Positions 45,980 through 56,701 of a DNA stretch of 64,000 bases are shown piece by piece (the first letter of the stretch is position 1; every line of letters starts with the position of its first letter). Both the position numbers and the translations under genes were made by a program. The DNA comes from Bicyclus anynana (lineage: Eukaryota; Arthropoda; Insecta; Lepidoptera; Nymphalidae). The notes under the pieces were generated by a model that saw nothing but the letters and a program-made list of their open reading frames with translations, was not told where the DNA came from and made no database searches. The stretch spans positions 6,200,001 through 6,264,000 of the forward strand of contig NC_069106.1 of NCBI RefSeq assembly GCF_947172395.1. Reading direction: 5' to 3'.

Positions 45980-46259
45980 AAGGGTTCATTTACACGAAGC
46001 AGCAACTGCTACCGACGACTGTAATCGACTGCAGTCGGCGACGTCTCTGTGGCACGCGACGGTAGCCAACGGCAGTCGACTGCAGTCATCGACGTTCGGC
46101 GGCACTCGACGACAGTCGACTGCAGTCTCCGACGTCTCCACGGCACTAGACAGCAGCCAACGGCAGGCGACTGCAGTCGGCGACTGCCGTTTACTGCAGT
46201 CGTCGGTATCAGTTACCAGTTGCCCTTGGCAACGTGCTGCTTGTGTAAACGAACCCTAA
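45980..46259. mobile_element. MITE-4 (CGACTGCAGTCG family), complete
   Basis: It begins AGGGTTCATTTACACGAAGC and ends GCTTGTGTAAACGAACCCTA, inverted partners. Between them are at least five CGACTGCAGTC-type palindromes in a loose repeat of about 65 bp. A 86-codon frame here is a by-product. Confidence 0.85.
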
Positions 46260-46284
46260 TTGGCGGACGTCTCCAGACGCAGTT

Positions 46285-46685
46285 TTTTTTTCATGTTGCT
46301 TACTCTTGACTACAACCAAGCCTGATGGTAAGCAATGATGAGGTCTAAGATGAAGCGCGCTTGCCTAGAAGATGCCTATTCACTCTTGCCTTGAAGGTGC
46401 ACAAATTGTAGGTGTCAGGAAACACCGACGCCGGAAGGGTATTCCATATTTTGGCAGTTCTTATTAGGAACGTTGGTACAACAACAACTGAAAAGTTCAA
46501 CACTAATTGTTATTCGTTTAACGTATAGCTAAATTTATTCAATCTGCCGTCCTTTGTCCCGGCTCAATTGTTCGGAATCGGGGATCAAACGTAGTCTCGT
46601 TTGCCTATCTATTTGTAATCCTACGGCCGTGAGCTAATTCTACGCTATATAGGTCTTGAATTGCGAACTTTGTTCTATTATCTAT
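46285..46685. repeat. Interspersed repeat (CCGACGCCGGAAGGGTATTC)
   Basis: GACTACAACCAAGCCTGATG, CTTGAAGGTGCACAAATTGT and CAGGAAACACCGACGCCGGA to CTACGGCCGTGAGCTAATTC. The style recalls repeats common in moths; class unknown. Confidence 0.5.
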
Positions 46686-46687
46686 AT

Positions 46688-47694
46688 ATACAGGGTGCTC
46701 TGGAGTATTTCCAATAACTTCAAGGTGTTGACGAGTCCACTTTTAGGAGCCGAACTGCATAGCTATTTTTTTAACTAAAAAAGAATTTTATGTTTTCATA
46801 TAAAGTAATTAGAATAATTCCGACTATTCATGTAACATATGCGTTTAGATAAAATGAAAAGAATATTTTTTTTTATTCGATGACTAAAAAAAAGAAAAGA
46901 AAAGAAAAAAATAAAGAAATCGCAAAGCGTTTAATTGACGCCTCCCGTGACCAGAAGGCCTATATTTAGGTCAGAGAATCAGTATTGCCATACAACGTGG
47001 CAATACTGCCAGCCTTCTGGGCACTTACCAATGACCATCGATTCGGATGAATTCTACGACGCCTAAGTCTGTAAATATAATTTTATATTCCCTTCTATTT
47101 TATTTTTATAATAAGTTTAGGTTAGGTTAGTTACTAGTAATTTAAATATTTTTCTATTTAGTTGTTGTAAATATTTGTAAAACTGATAAAGTTAATAAAT
47201 ACCATAGAACAAGTTATATGATGATGGTGACAATACTAGACTACATTTTTAATAAGAGCGACGACCTCTGTGGTGCAGTGCATATCTAAGATAGGATGTA
47301 CTGTTTGTGACACTAAAAAGTGAAAAAATTATTTTCTTTCTTTTCTTTCTTTCTTCTTCAGTGATTTTCTTGACTACTTCAGGTAGGCCTGATATAAGTC
47401 CTTGCACTTTCTGATAGTGATATTGATGCAGCTTGCATCTGACTTTGTCAATATCGACGACATAGTTGCAACTGGCATTCCGCACTGCACTAAGTAGCTA
47501 CTTCGTGATATTTATCAATGAATTAGTTTCGCTACGTCATTATTATAAGGATTCGTAAGTCATTATTATATGGGACACACTTTAAGATCTATTTACAAAA
47601 GAAATATTATTTACTCCAAAAATATTAATTTAAGACACACACTTTATAGAATAATAACCCTAGAGTTATGGGAAATACTCCCGAGCATCCTGTA
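46688..47694. mobile_element. About 1-kb element with CAGGGTG-type inverted ends
   Basis: The left end ATACAGGGTGCTCTGGAGTA..TTTCCAATAACTTC and the right end GTTATGGGAAATACTCCCGAGCATCCTGTAT are inverted partners over about 38 bp. The interior holds the LINE relic at 46905 and a SINE B head at 47262. No transposase frame is visible. Confidence 0.7.
46905..47065 (+). pseudogene. LINE ORF C-terminal relic (second family)
   Basis: IAKRLIDASRDQKA in one frame, then QRISIAIQRGNTASLLGTYQ and a stop in another. Same block as 36290-36600. Confidence 0.7.
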
Positions 47695-48610
47695 TAATTA
47701 ACATCAAATCAATTAAAAGACGTATGCAGCACGGGACGCCCGACTTAAGTGCTATCTTAAGCTAATTGGTTTAATTAATTTAATCTAATTAATTATTTAA
47801 TTCCATTGCGAATCCTCTATTGTCGTAGAGATGTGAAGAACATTTTGATAGCACAACAAAAAAACTTTTTAAATAGTCTGTGGTCATAAAATCAGTCCAA
47901 AGTTCCCTTTGTCAAGTGTGCCAACATCAAGTGTGCCTAGTCAAACGTTAGCTGTAACGCGTTACGTTACCAAGCGTCTTTGAAGTCGGTTCCATTTTTA
48001 TATTAAAAAGATTATTTTTGTAGCCAATTTTTTTTAAACAATTTTCTTTATATTGTTTGTCAAAACAATAATTATTAAACCGACTAAAATATACATCGCA
48101 AAAAAGGGATAAAGGAGTTACGTAGATTACAGGCTGGCAATGTATTTGAGAATAACATTGGTATATTTTCTCTGCCGACATCGTATCGAAAACGTCCGTA
48201 CTCTGGTCCCGGGAGACTTATATTTCTTATTATTTTCCTTTTAGATACGCACAAGAAAATTGAATATAAATATGGAAATTTTGTAACCCACACACTCAGG
48301 GTATTAAAGTTATTGGATCCTACTCGTATTTACTAGTGTATTAGACATGGTAGATTACTGTTAGGATCATAGTCGATACATCTATGGTACATGGTTAATA
48401 TAGCCTTTAAGCATAGGCTCTCAAAATAGACGTGGGCTACATTGTAAGAAGACGGTTAAAGTAATTTTATCATGTGTGGGAAAATTTACGTACTTTTTTA
48501 CATTTGAGTCTACATTAAATATGTAAAATATAAAAAATTGAGCGCTTCCTTTTAAGGATTCCGAACGTACGTAGTAGGTACTACAACGAAACCCTTATAA
48601 TATCACTCGC
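47695..48610. other. AT-rich stretch, nothing recognised
   Basis: No gene or family recognised. Confidence 0.4.
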
Positions 48611-48614
48611 GCAC

Positions 48615-49125
48615 ATTTTAATGTATGTCTTTTTTTTCCAAATGTACTGGACTAAAATTGAAATTTGCTACACATATCAATTCTTGTGAATTGTGTGTCT
48701 ATTTAAACAAATAGACGACAATTGACCATGCTCTTTTTCTCCGAAACTACTGTATCAAAAATTTTGAAATAAAATACAAAAATTAGGTTTTTCTTGAAAA
48801 TTTCCGGAAAATTTTGAAACTCTGAAATTTTTGAATATAAAGGTCTCTTTTGGAGGGCAAAATGGAAAACAAAAAAAAATTTAACTGCATCAAGCATCAT
48901 CAATTCTAATTTTAAAAATTATTTTTTTTTGTAATTTTGAAATAAATAGTGTCCAAGTTATTTAAGTAAATATACCATTCCCCCCCCCTTTTCTCCGAAA
49001 CTACTAAACCTAAAATTTTGGAAAAAAAACACAGAAGTTAGTTTTTTACTTGAAAATTTTCGGAAAATTTTAGAATATGAAGGTCACTTTTAGAGCGCAA
49101 TGCCCTCCAAACGGGGCGGGACGGG
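48615..49125. repeat. Two diverged direct copies of a 145-bp unit
   Basis: TTTTTCTCCGAAACTACT, then TTGAAAATTTCCGGAAAATT and AAAGGTCTCTTTTGGAGGGC at about 48728-48865 recur as CTTTTCTCCGAAACTACTAA, TTGAAAATTTTCGGAAAATT and GAAGGTCACTTTTAGAGCGC at about 48987-49100. Confidence 0.75.
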
Positions 49126-49156
49126 GCCTCATGTAACATTTGTATAAGTGCATGAA

Positions 49157-49361
49157 TCTATACTAATATAATAAAGCTGAAGAGTTTGTTTGTTTGTTTG
49201 TTTGTTTGAACGCGCTAATCATAGGAACTACTGGTCCGGTTTGAAAAATTCTTTCACTGTTAGATAGTCTATTTATCGAGGAAGGCTATAGGCTATATAT
49301 TATCCCCATATTTTTACGGGAACGGGAACCACGCGGGTGAAACCGCGCGGCGTCAGCTAGT
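49157..49361 (+). mobile_element. Helitron H1, full length
   Basis: It runs TCTATACTAATATAATAAAG to CGGCGTCAGCTAGT with the perfect hairpin CGCGG-GTGAAA-CCGCG. This is the cleanest H1 copy in the window. Confidence 0.92.
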
Positions 49362-49864
49362 GCTATATAAATAAATAAATGTTCAGTAGTAAAGGAAGGT
49401 ATAATAATTATTATGCCACACAATAAAAAATATGCTTAATTCCAGTCCAAAAAATTGTTTTAAAATAGACTACATAATATGTTATCCGCGCGACCACTTT
49501 TACGTTACTTTTAGGTGTGGGACTACAGACTGTAGGCAGGACTAAATTTGTTTCGCACAAGGGACGCATTGGTAATGTAATATCGAACAGACATTACAAA
49601 AATACGTGTTATTTGCCGATGCTAAATATTATTTCTTTATAAAACAAAACGATTGGATTTTCTTTGCATTTTGTAGGTCTTCTGGGTATAGGTTACTAAA
49701 ATTATAGCTTTTCTTCTATAATCTATAAAATAATATAATAAATATAAGTATTTATTGAACAAGCGACACACTAGCGATCGCCGCGACATCGTCCGCGTGG
49801 ATTGCGCGATTTGTACATAGTCCAACACGCAAAGGAAACACCCGTCCAGTGATTATTTATTTTA

Positions 49865-50045
49865 AAAAAAATATTGGCCATGTCTTTTAAATATGACCAA
49901 TATTCCCATTGTGAATGGGAATATACTAGTCGGGAAAGACTGTGCTAGGAGTGGGTACGACAATAGACCAACGGGGCGGGGATCGAACCACCACCCCTCG
50001 GTGATGAGTCCGACCGCTTTAGCGTCGAGCTATTGAGGCTCTAGG
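49865..50045 (-). repeat. SINE C, near full length, reverse
   Basis: GACCAATATTCCCATTGTG, ACTAGTCGGGAAAGACTGTG, GGGGATCGAACCACCACCCC and GTCGAGCTATTGAGGCTC (A-box complement). CACTAGCGATCGCCGCGACA at 49770 is a stray H2 end. Confidence 0.88.
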
Positions 50046-50450
50046 TATTAAAATCTTTTTTACAAAAAAATTCAACTGACTCCAAAATCACAAAAATAAA
50101 CTAAAATCGAAAAATAACATCGGTTACCTTCTGATAACTTTGAAGGCGGTGCGAAGCCAGTGGTGTATTAATTAAAGCCGTTTCTGAAAAAACCGTCTGA
50201 AAATCTTTATAATTCAAACGGCTTGAGTTTATGCATCACTGTGTGTGTGTGTGTGTGTGTTATGTCACCTTTAAAGTGATCAGAAAGTAGCACATACGAT
50301 GTTATTTTTCGTAATTAGTTTATTTTTGGAAATAAACTCTTCAAACAAAAAAAGAATTTTCAAAATTGGTTAATAATCAAATTATGAGGTAACAAATATA
50401 AAAAATAGAGGTCGAATTTAGAACCTCCTCCTTTTTTTTGAAGTCGGTTA
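50046..50450 (+). repeat. Repeat ending TTTTTTTTGAAGTCGGTTAA, with a (GT)n run
   Basis: AACATCGGTTACCTTCTGAT, GGCGGTGCGAAGCCAGTGG, (GT)n at about 50239-50260, then AGAACCTCCTCCTTTTTTTT. Related to 15930-16240. Confidence 0.6.
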
Positions 50451-50454
50451 AAAA

Positions 50455-50648
50455 CTAGCGGACATCCGTGACTCTGTTAGCGTAAAATTCTGTTTTTTTT
50501 TTATCATAACCATAGATATTTTTTTGAGATAAAAAGTAGCATTCTGACGCAAGCTCCAATTTACCCCTTTACCACTTTTCATACAAATCAATTCAGTGTA
50601 CCATGAAAAGATATACATAAGTCTTACTTTCGCATATATATTATTAGA
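50455..50648 (-). mobile_element. Helitron H2, reverse, decayed
   Basis: ACTAGCGGACATCCGTGACT to ACTTTCGCATATATATTATT. Confidence 0.7.
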
Positions 50649-50695
50649 AAAAAAATGAGTCCTGTGTAAAATTACAGGACTCATTTTTTTTCTAA
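50644..50695. repeat. Perfect 22-bp inverted repeat (hairpin)
   Basis: TTAGAAAAAAAATGAGTCCTGT is followed after 8 nt by its exact reverse complement. It lies between a Helitron end and MITE-1. Confidence 0.9.
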
Positions 50696-50704
50696 AGCGA
50701 ACTG

Positions 50705-51036
50705 CTATCGCAACCTCAGACCAATTACTGTATAGGACTTGCCTCGCTAGACGTTACTTTTCTGTCAAAGTATATGATCAACGATCTAATGCGATTATAA
50801 AAACTGTCTCTATAGAATCGATGTTAAATAGTTGTAATCGTGCTCGTCGGTTAAAGAGCTCCGTAAAAATACCTTTTTGTGTAATTTAATTGTGTAAAAA
50901 ACAGGCAAAATCTTCTAGTTTAGTACAAGATATATACAAAATCTAAGCTCGTTTTCCTCAGAAAATGACAGACAATTTTGTTCATGACTATGAGTGCGAT
51001 ACAGGTCCTTCTATAATTGGTCTGAGATCGCAACCA
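50705..51036 (+). mobile_element. MITE-1, complete (about 330 bp)
   Basis: The left end ATCGCAACCTCAGACCAATT and right end AATTGGTCTGAGATCGCAAC are inverted partners of about 30 bp including TATAG.AGGAC. The interior has CTCGCTAGACGTTACTTTTC. Other pieces at 1-95 and 28985-29165. Confidence 0.82.
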
Positions 51037-51344
51037 ACTTTCTCTATTTCACATAATTCATAACAAGCTTATAACTGCGACATTAAACGGCAAATGGTCC
51101 GTGATAAAAGAATGTTCACAGAAATTCCAACCTTAATTCTGTGAAAATAAAGTTTTCTTTTGTATAAAGATTCCCACCTACAATTTGTCTATTCAGAACT
51201 ATTAAATGTCAGGTCTAGATTTTAGGGTTGGATTAGAAGGAATTGCTTTGTTGCCAAAATATTGCTGATATTGTCAGACATTTTGTTGAAAAAAATATAA
51301 TATATTTTTACTTTACCTTTAAGTTTCATCTTGCCTGTCTATAT

Positions 51345-51565
51345 TCTATCATCATCATCATTATCAACCCATATTCGGCTAACTGGTAAGCTCGAGTCTC
51401 CTCGCAGAATGAGAGGGGTTAGGCCAATAGTCCACGACGCTGGCTCAATGCGAATTGGCAGACTTCACACACGCAGAGAATTAAGAAAATTCTCTGGTAT
51501 GCAGGTTTCCTCACGATGTTTTCCTTCACCGTTTGAGATACGTGATATTTAATTTCTAAAAGTTG
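51345..51565 (-). repeat. SINE A 3' two-thirds, reverse
   Basis: ATCAACCCATATTCGGCTAA to CGTTTGAGATACGTGATATT; head missing. Confidence 0.83.
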
Positions 51566-52366
51566 TGGGGGGTGAAAGTGGGAAAGAATAACCGAATGTA
51601 TGCCAATATACTCGAGTGGGGTCTCAAATGAAAGCGCACTGAAAGAGAATATTGGTGACTTGATCGAGAGTGTAATTAATAATTTCATGACATTCGGGGG
51701 TTTTTCAAAATTTTCAATTTTATTATTACTCTCACAGATTAAACAATAATAGACAGATATAGCGTACGGAACGAGGCATTCAGCTATTCCAAATACAAAT
51801 TCAAAAACGCATACATTCTTGATTCAGTACGACACGAAGCGTCGCATCAATAATTTTCAATATTATTCAATAAAAATGGCGTCTTCTGTTTTAAATATTT
51901 TAAAAACTGTTCACTAAAACTTAAAACAAAAGATGGAGTATTTCTATAGGTATTTTTTGATTATATGATATTAGTTTACATAATTATTGTTAGTGTTAAT
52001 CTTGAAATACAAATTATAAAAAATGTTTGCATATGCATGCCAAGAAGACGCGCGACTTTTGTTTTTTATGGATTTCACCAGCCTCACGCTGGTTGTATAG
52101 ACTCATTCTGTATCATTCTTTATTCTGTGATTACACTATACAAGTAGACGTGTTCGTTTACGAAAACTTAAACTAACAGAAGCGAGTTCCATGTATTTAA
52201 TAATTCCGTGGTTTTCATTAAATATATTTTTAAGTTATAAGGAAATTCTTATTATATGTATTTAATTAAAATACAATAGCAACGATCGCGTAGACTCACA
52301 ACTGACATTTTACCGAAACATACCTACATTATAGCTTATTAAAATTATTCCACAGTACTGGAAATG
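51566..52366. other. AT-rich stretch, nothing recognised
   Basis: No gene or repeat recognised. Confidence 0.4.
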
Positions 52367-52680
52367 GAGCCGTGATAGCCCAGTGGATATGACCTCTGCT
52401 TCCGATTCCGGAGGGAACGGGTTCGAATCCGATCCGGGGCATGCACCTCTAACTTTTCAGATGTGTGCATTTTAAGAAATTAAATATCACGTGTCTCAAT
52501 CGGTGAAGGAAAACATCGTGAGGAAACCTGCATACCAGAGAATTATCTTAATTCTCTGCGTGTGTGAAGTCTGCCAATCTGCATTGGGCCAGCGTGGTGG
52601 ACTATTGGCCTAACCCTTCTCATTCTGAGAGGAGACTTGAGCTCTGCAGTGAGCCGAACATGGGTTGATGACTAACTGGA
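52367..52680 (+). repeat. SINE A, full length
   Basis: GAGCCGTGATAGCCCAGTGG, B box GGTTCGAATCC, TTCTCTGCGTGTGTGAAGTC, end GCCGAACATGGGTTGATGAC. Confidence 0.92.
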
Positions 52681-52825
52681 AAAGCGAACAATAAATGCAA
52701 CTTTAAAACGAAAACACGAACAGTGTTTTAACCACGCGGCACACATAAAGTACGGTTTAATACAAAAAGTTTATAATAAATTGCCCAACAAACCACAGCC
52801 AAGACTCTTACACGTGCGTATAATC

Positions 52826-52878
52826 GTGCAACTTTGTACAAATGTGTACAACTTTGCACAACTTTGTACAACTTTGCT
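52826..52878 (+). repeat. Tandem 10-mer ACAACTTTGT array
   Basis: Five imperfect units (CAACTTTGTACAAATGTGTA, then CAACTTTGCACAACTTTGTA and CAACTTTGC). Confidence 0.8.
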
Positions 52879-52959
52879 GAGATATCGATACTTTGTTTAT
52901 ATCACCAATACAGGGATTCAAAAATCTCAGCACCTTTGCTTAACGTAATATAAAACATT

Positions 52960-53155
52960 AACTGACGCCGCGCGGTTTCACCCGCGTGGTTCTCGTGCCC
53001 GTAGAAGTAAGGGGATAATATATAGCTTATAGCATTCCTCGATAAATGGGCTATCTAACACTGAAAGAATTTTTTTAAATCGGACCAGTATTTTCTGAGA
53101 TTAGCGCGTTCAATCAAACAAACAAACTCTTCAGCTTTATATATTAGTATAGATT
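52960..53155 (-). mobile_element. Helitron H1, reverse, with damaged CTAG end
   Basis: ACTGACGCCGCGCGGTTTCA with hairpin CGCGG-TTTCAC-CCGCG, to ATTAGTATAGAT. The terminal CTAG is lost or replaced (AACTGACG). Confidence 0.85.
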
Positions 53156-53274
53156 ATTATATATCGTAGAAGACCATTTTCCGTGATTTGACGTGCAAAG
53201 ATAGTTCTATCTATACGCCTTGTACTATTATTTCCTGTACCTATAGGAACTTCCAGAAGGAAACAAATAATAAG

Positions 53275-53445
53275 AGCCGTGATAGCCCAGTGGATATAAC
53301 CTCTGCCTCCGATTCTGGAGGGTATAGGTTCGGTCCGGGGCATGCAACTCCAACTATTCAGTTATGTGCATTTTAAGAAAAAAACGTGTCTCAAACGGTG
53401 AAGGAAATGCATCGTGAACCTGCATACCAGAGAATTTTCTTATTT

Positions 53446-53526
<81 letters not shown>

Positions 53527-53640
53527 GTCTGCCAATCCGCATTGGGCCAGCGTAGTGGCCTATTGGCCTAACCCATCTCATTCTGAGAGGAGACTCGAGC
53601 TCAGCAGTAAGCCGAGTTTGGGTTAATAATGATAATAATA
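53275..53640 (+). repeat. SINE A, full length, with an expanded TG run
   Basis: GAGCCGTGATAGCCCAGTGG to GAGTTTGGGTTAATAATGAT. The usual CTCTGCGTGTGTGAAGTC segment is expanded into (TG)n. Confidence 0.92.
53446..53524 (+). repeat. (TG)n microsatellite, about 39 units, inside SINE A
   Basis: An uninterrupted TG run from CTCTGTG to TGTGTGAAGTC. Long Cys/Val and Thr/His frames across it are artefacts. Confidence 0.95.
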
Positions 53641-53659
53641 AACAAATAATCATATATTT

Positions 53660-53837
53660 TTAGGCTCAAAGCTGTAGCCTACATCTTTGGCAAATTTTAT
53701 TTACATGATTTCATCCGTTTTAGATGAAATTTGGTAAAAAAATGAATTGGTGCATAACTTTTTATCCTTGAAAAATCTCCCGCGAGGTTTGTAAAAAACA
53801 GATTTTCACGCGAACAGAGTCGCGGGCGTCCTCTAGT
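53660..53837 (+). mobile_element. Helitron H2, 5'-decayed
   Basis: TTAGATGAAATTTGGTAAAA to GAGTCGCGGGCGTCCTCTAG, ending CTAGT at 53837. Confidence 0.7.
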
Positions 53838-54110
53838 TTCATATATACTTGTACTAACTCGTTGAAATACCAAAAATTAACTTTCTCATGCTAATATCTC
53901 CAATAAATACATAAAGTATCTACCTAAATACAGTTTGGAAAGCTTAAACCATACATAGAATTCATTAGCCACGTCGTACAAACTTTCCAATACTTGTATG
54001 TCGAAGTTACTCTAAGCTGTATAATTAAGACATTTGATACTAACAGAACACCAATACACTACACTCAACATAGACCAGGCGCTGTTAGGAATGAGGTGTG
54101 CATAATCCGA

Positions 54111-54340
54111 AGAGATTTTCAGTTGTGTGCATTTTAAGAAATTAAATATCACGTGTCTGAAACGTTGAAGGAAAACATCGTGAGGAAACCTGCATACGAG
54201 AGAATTTTCCTAATCATCTGCTTGTGTGAAGTCTGCCAATCCGCATTGAGCCAGCGTGGTGGACTATTAGCCTAACCCATCTCATTTTGAGAGGAGACTC
54301 GAGCTCAGCAGTGATATAATATGGGTTGATAATGATGATT
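54111..54340 (+). repeat. SINE A, head missing
   Basis: It starts at TTTTCAGTTGTGTGCATTTT, directly after the left inverted end, and runs to ATATGGGTTGATAATGATGA. Confidence 0.85.
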
Positions 54341-54512
54341 CCGAAGACCGCATTCAGTTTAAGTTTGAACTTGAAAAGCATGGAGGTAACGATTCGGTAT
54401 GTTGCCAGGAGGTGTGTTGGTCCATTATTTTGTTATACACTACCCCCTTTGGTGTCGAGTATATGGACTGAACAAATACTTTGTATCAATTGTATTGCTT
54501 GTTTTATTAAGA

Positions 54513-54707
54513 ACTAGAGGACGCCAGGGATCTAGTTTTACACAAATCCCGCGGGAACCATAAACTTTTCCGGAATAAAAAGTTGTAGTAGTAACCCAGA
54601 GTAAAATCTATTGCCATTCCAAATTTCAGCAAAATTACTTTAGTAGCCGCATCGCTAAGGCGGAACAAACATACACACACACAAACTTTCGCATTTATAA
54701 TATTAAT
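54513..54707 (-). mobile_element. Helitron H2, reverse
   Basis: ACTAGAGGACGCCAGGGATC, CACAAATCCCGCGGGAACCA, to TTTATAATATTAATGA. Confidence 0.8.
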
Positions 54708-54914
54708 GATTTTTTATCTCGACACTGTCACACTTATAGCCAATCAATTAAAAAAAACATGAGAAAATTATAAGCAAGCATATTAAAATAGTGGATCACT
54801 TCGAAACTACTGGATAAATTCAGGCAGAATCTGCAATCTTTTCTGAGTTCAAAGCTGTAAACAGGACGCGGTGCTCGGATTGTGCAAACTCAATTCCTTA
54901 CAGCGCCTGGTCTA

Positions 54915-55680
54915 ACACTATCCGACAAGTTTCAAACCTCGATTTCGCCTTTCAATAACGGTCTTCATCTTCCTAGTACTAAAAGAGCACAAGTCGTTTT
55001 AACTTCAACCTAATTTGCGCGTTAAGGTTGTTTATTGAATGTGTAATTACTTACTGCGCTTACAGCAAAATTTACAACTCCTAAGGCTTAATACATTGAT
55101 ATAGGATAGGTCTCCCTGGTTTATACCTACTAACAGTAATAAGTACAGACTTAGTCCAATTTAGGAAGAAAGAAGAAAGAAAGAAAATTATTTTATTTGG
55201 ACACACACACACATAATACACAAAAGACAACAAATACCTAAAACAAAAGAAAGAAATTTTAAAAATATAGTAAACTAATAATTTAAAGATATTAAACTAA
55301 TGATTAAATTAAATCCAAAAAAAATGATGTGTGTGGTACCAAAATGGTCTCCACTCAGCATGTGCTACGCTAGTGATGGATGCACCAGCGCAGCGCTGGT
55401 CTTCCAAAAAAAAATATAAAATCCTCAATTACACCCAAACCCTCTCTAATAAAATCACAGCATTACCAAAAGGCCACTGGACAGTTTTTTTTTTAAATAT
55501 TTATTAGCGTTCTAGCAGAAAATATATTTAAATATATATTTATAAATATATTTTTTTTTTTGGGACATAAACACAAAAAAAAATTATATATTTTTTTGAA
55601 AAAACAAAGCAGAACTCTGTCAGGATCATATTTTAACTGTTTCATGATCGGCTCTATTGAAATGCAACTTTCATTTCAGT
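54915..55680. other. Unassigned AT-rich sequence
   Basis: A short (AC)n is at about 55201-55212 and a TATATTTAAATATATA run at about 55515. No gene seen. Confidence 0.4.
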
Positions 55681-55890
55681 TCAGTTTCTACACGACATTG
55701 TACCGGAACGCTAAATCGCTTGGCGGTACTTCTTTGACGGTAGGGTAGTAACTAGCCACGGCCGAAGCCTCCCACCAGCCAGACATGGATCAATTGAGAA
55801 AATCTAAATCGGCCCAGCCGGGGATCGAACCCAGGACCTCTGTTTTGTAAATCCACCGCGCATCCACTGAGCCACGAATGCCGTCTGTAA
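55681..55890 (-). repeat. SINE B 5' part, reverse, with tRNA-like head
   Basis: TTTCTACACGACATTGTACC, CCACGGCCGAAGCCTCCCAC, B-box complement GGGGATCGAACC, then CCACTGAGCCACGAATGCCG. Confidence 0.88.
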
Positions 55891-56514
55891 GCCATGGGTA
55901 ATGTTTGCTAAAAGCGTCAGCTTTTAGCGATGTCTGTTCTGTGTGACAGACAGACAAAATTAAATTATCAAAATGGAATTTAAAAGAATGATGTTTATTG
56001 AAATTGACGGAACATTTTCTATTACCCATTTTCTCAACACAAAGTTACGCGCCAATATTTATCTACTACAAACTGTAATAACGTTAACCCTTAAACATAT
56101 GCCTGATAATTTAGAACAGGAACGTACGCGCGTGTTCTAAAAGACCCTTTCAAAATATTATAATGTACAGTTGGTATCTATACTTATAACATATCCTTAA
56201 TATATTCGTATCTGTAATCGATCCAATTCTATACGTTGAAGATATTTTGAAAATTTCAGTTGGAGGGCAAAAATATTTTTTTTTTAATTTTTGGCTGTCT
56301 GTTTATCTTTTTGTTGACCGGTTATCACGCTGAAGCTATTGAGTGAATTCATATTAAACTTGGCACGGTTTCTCTAATATAGACGATTGATTTCGATTTG
56401 AAAAATTTACACTATAAAATATTTAGAAACTCATTGTAAGTACAGAAAATAAGACAGTTGTTTTTGTTATAACCATTGAAAAGTTACTTGAAATGTATAT
56501 AAACTAATATTTTA
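55891..56514. other. Unassigned sequence
   Basis: TTTTTGTTGACCGGTTATCA at about 56308 resembles words found in other moth repeats, but no family is assigned. Confidence 0.35.
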
Positions 56515-56701
56515 CAGAGGTAACATTTGATTTATCTTTGTTTGTTTGTTATTATTTAAATGAAAAACTACTCAACCGATTTTAAAAAATCTTTCGACAT
56601 TAGAAACCTACATATTCACCAAGTAACATAAGTTGTATTATACTTCCGTGTTCCTAACGTAACACGAATTAAACAGGTAAAACTGTGAAGCGCCTGCTAG
56701 T
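56515..56701 (+). mobile_element. Helitron H1-like relic
   Basis: GTTTGTTTGTTATTATTT, AAACTACTCAACCGATTTTA, AAACAGGTAAAACTGTGAAG and the end GCCTGCTAGT. Confidence 0.6.

Larger units (their letters stand above)
54073..54912. mobile_element. Element with GACCAGGCGCTGT inverted ends, interrupted twice
   Basis: GACCAGGCGCTGTTAGGAAT..GTGCATAATCCGA (54073-54110) is inverted at 54875-54912 (TCGGATTGTGCAAAC..TCCTTACAGCGCCTGGTC). Between are a SINE A, a Helitron H2 and unassigned sequence. Confidence 0.65.

Noticed and set aside
53354..53653. Frames of poly Thr-His or Cys-Val
   Set aside because: Translation of the (TG)n microsatellite.
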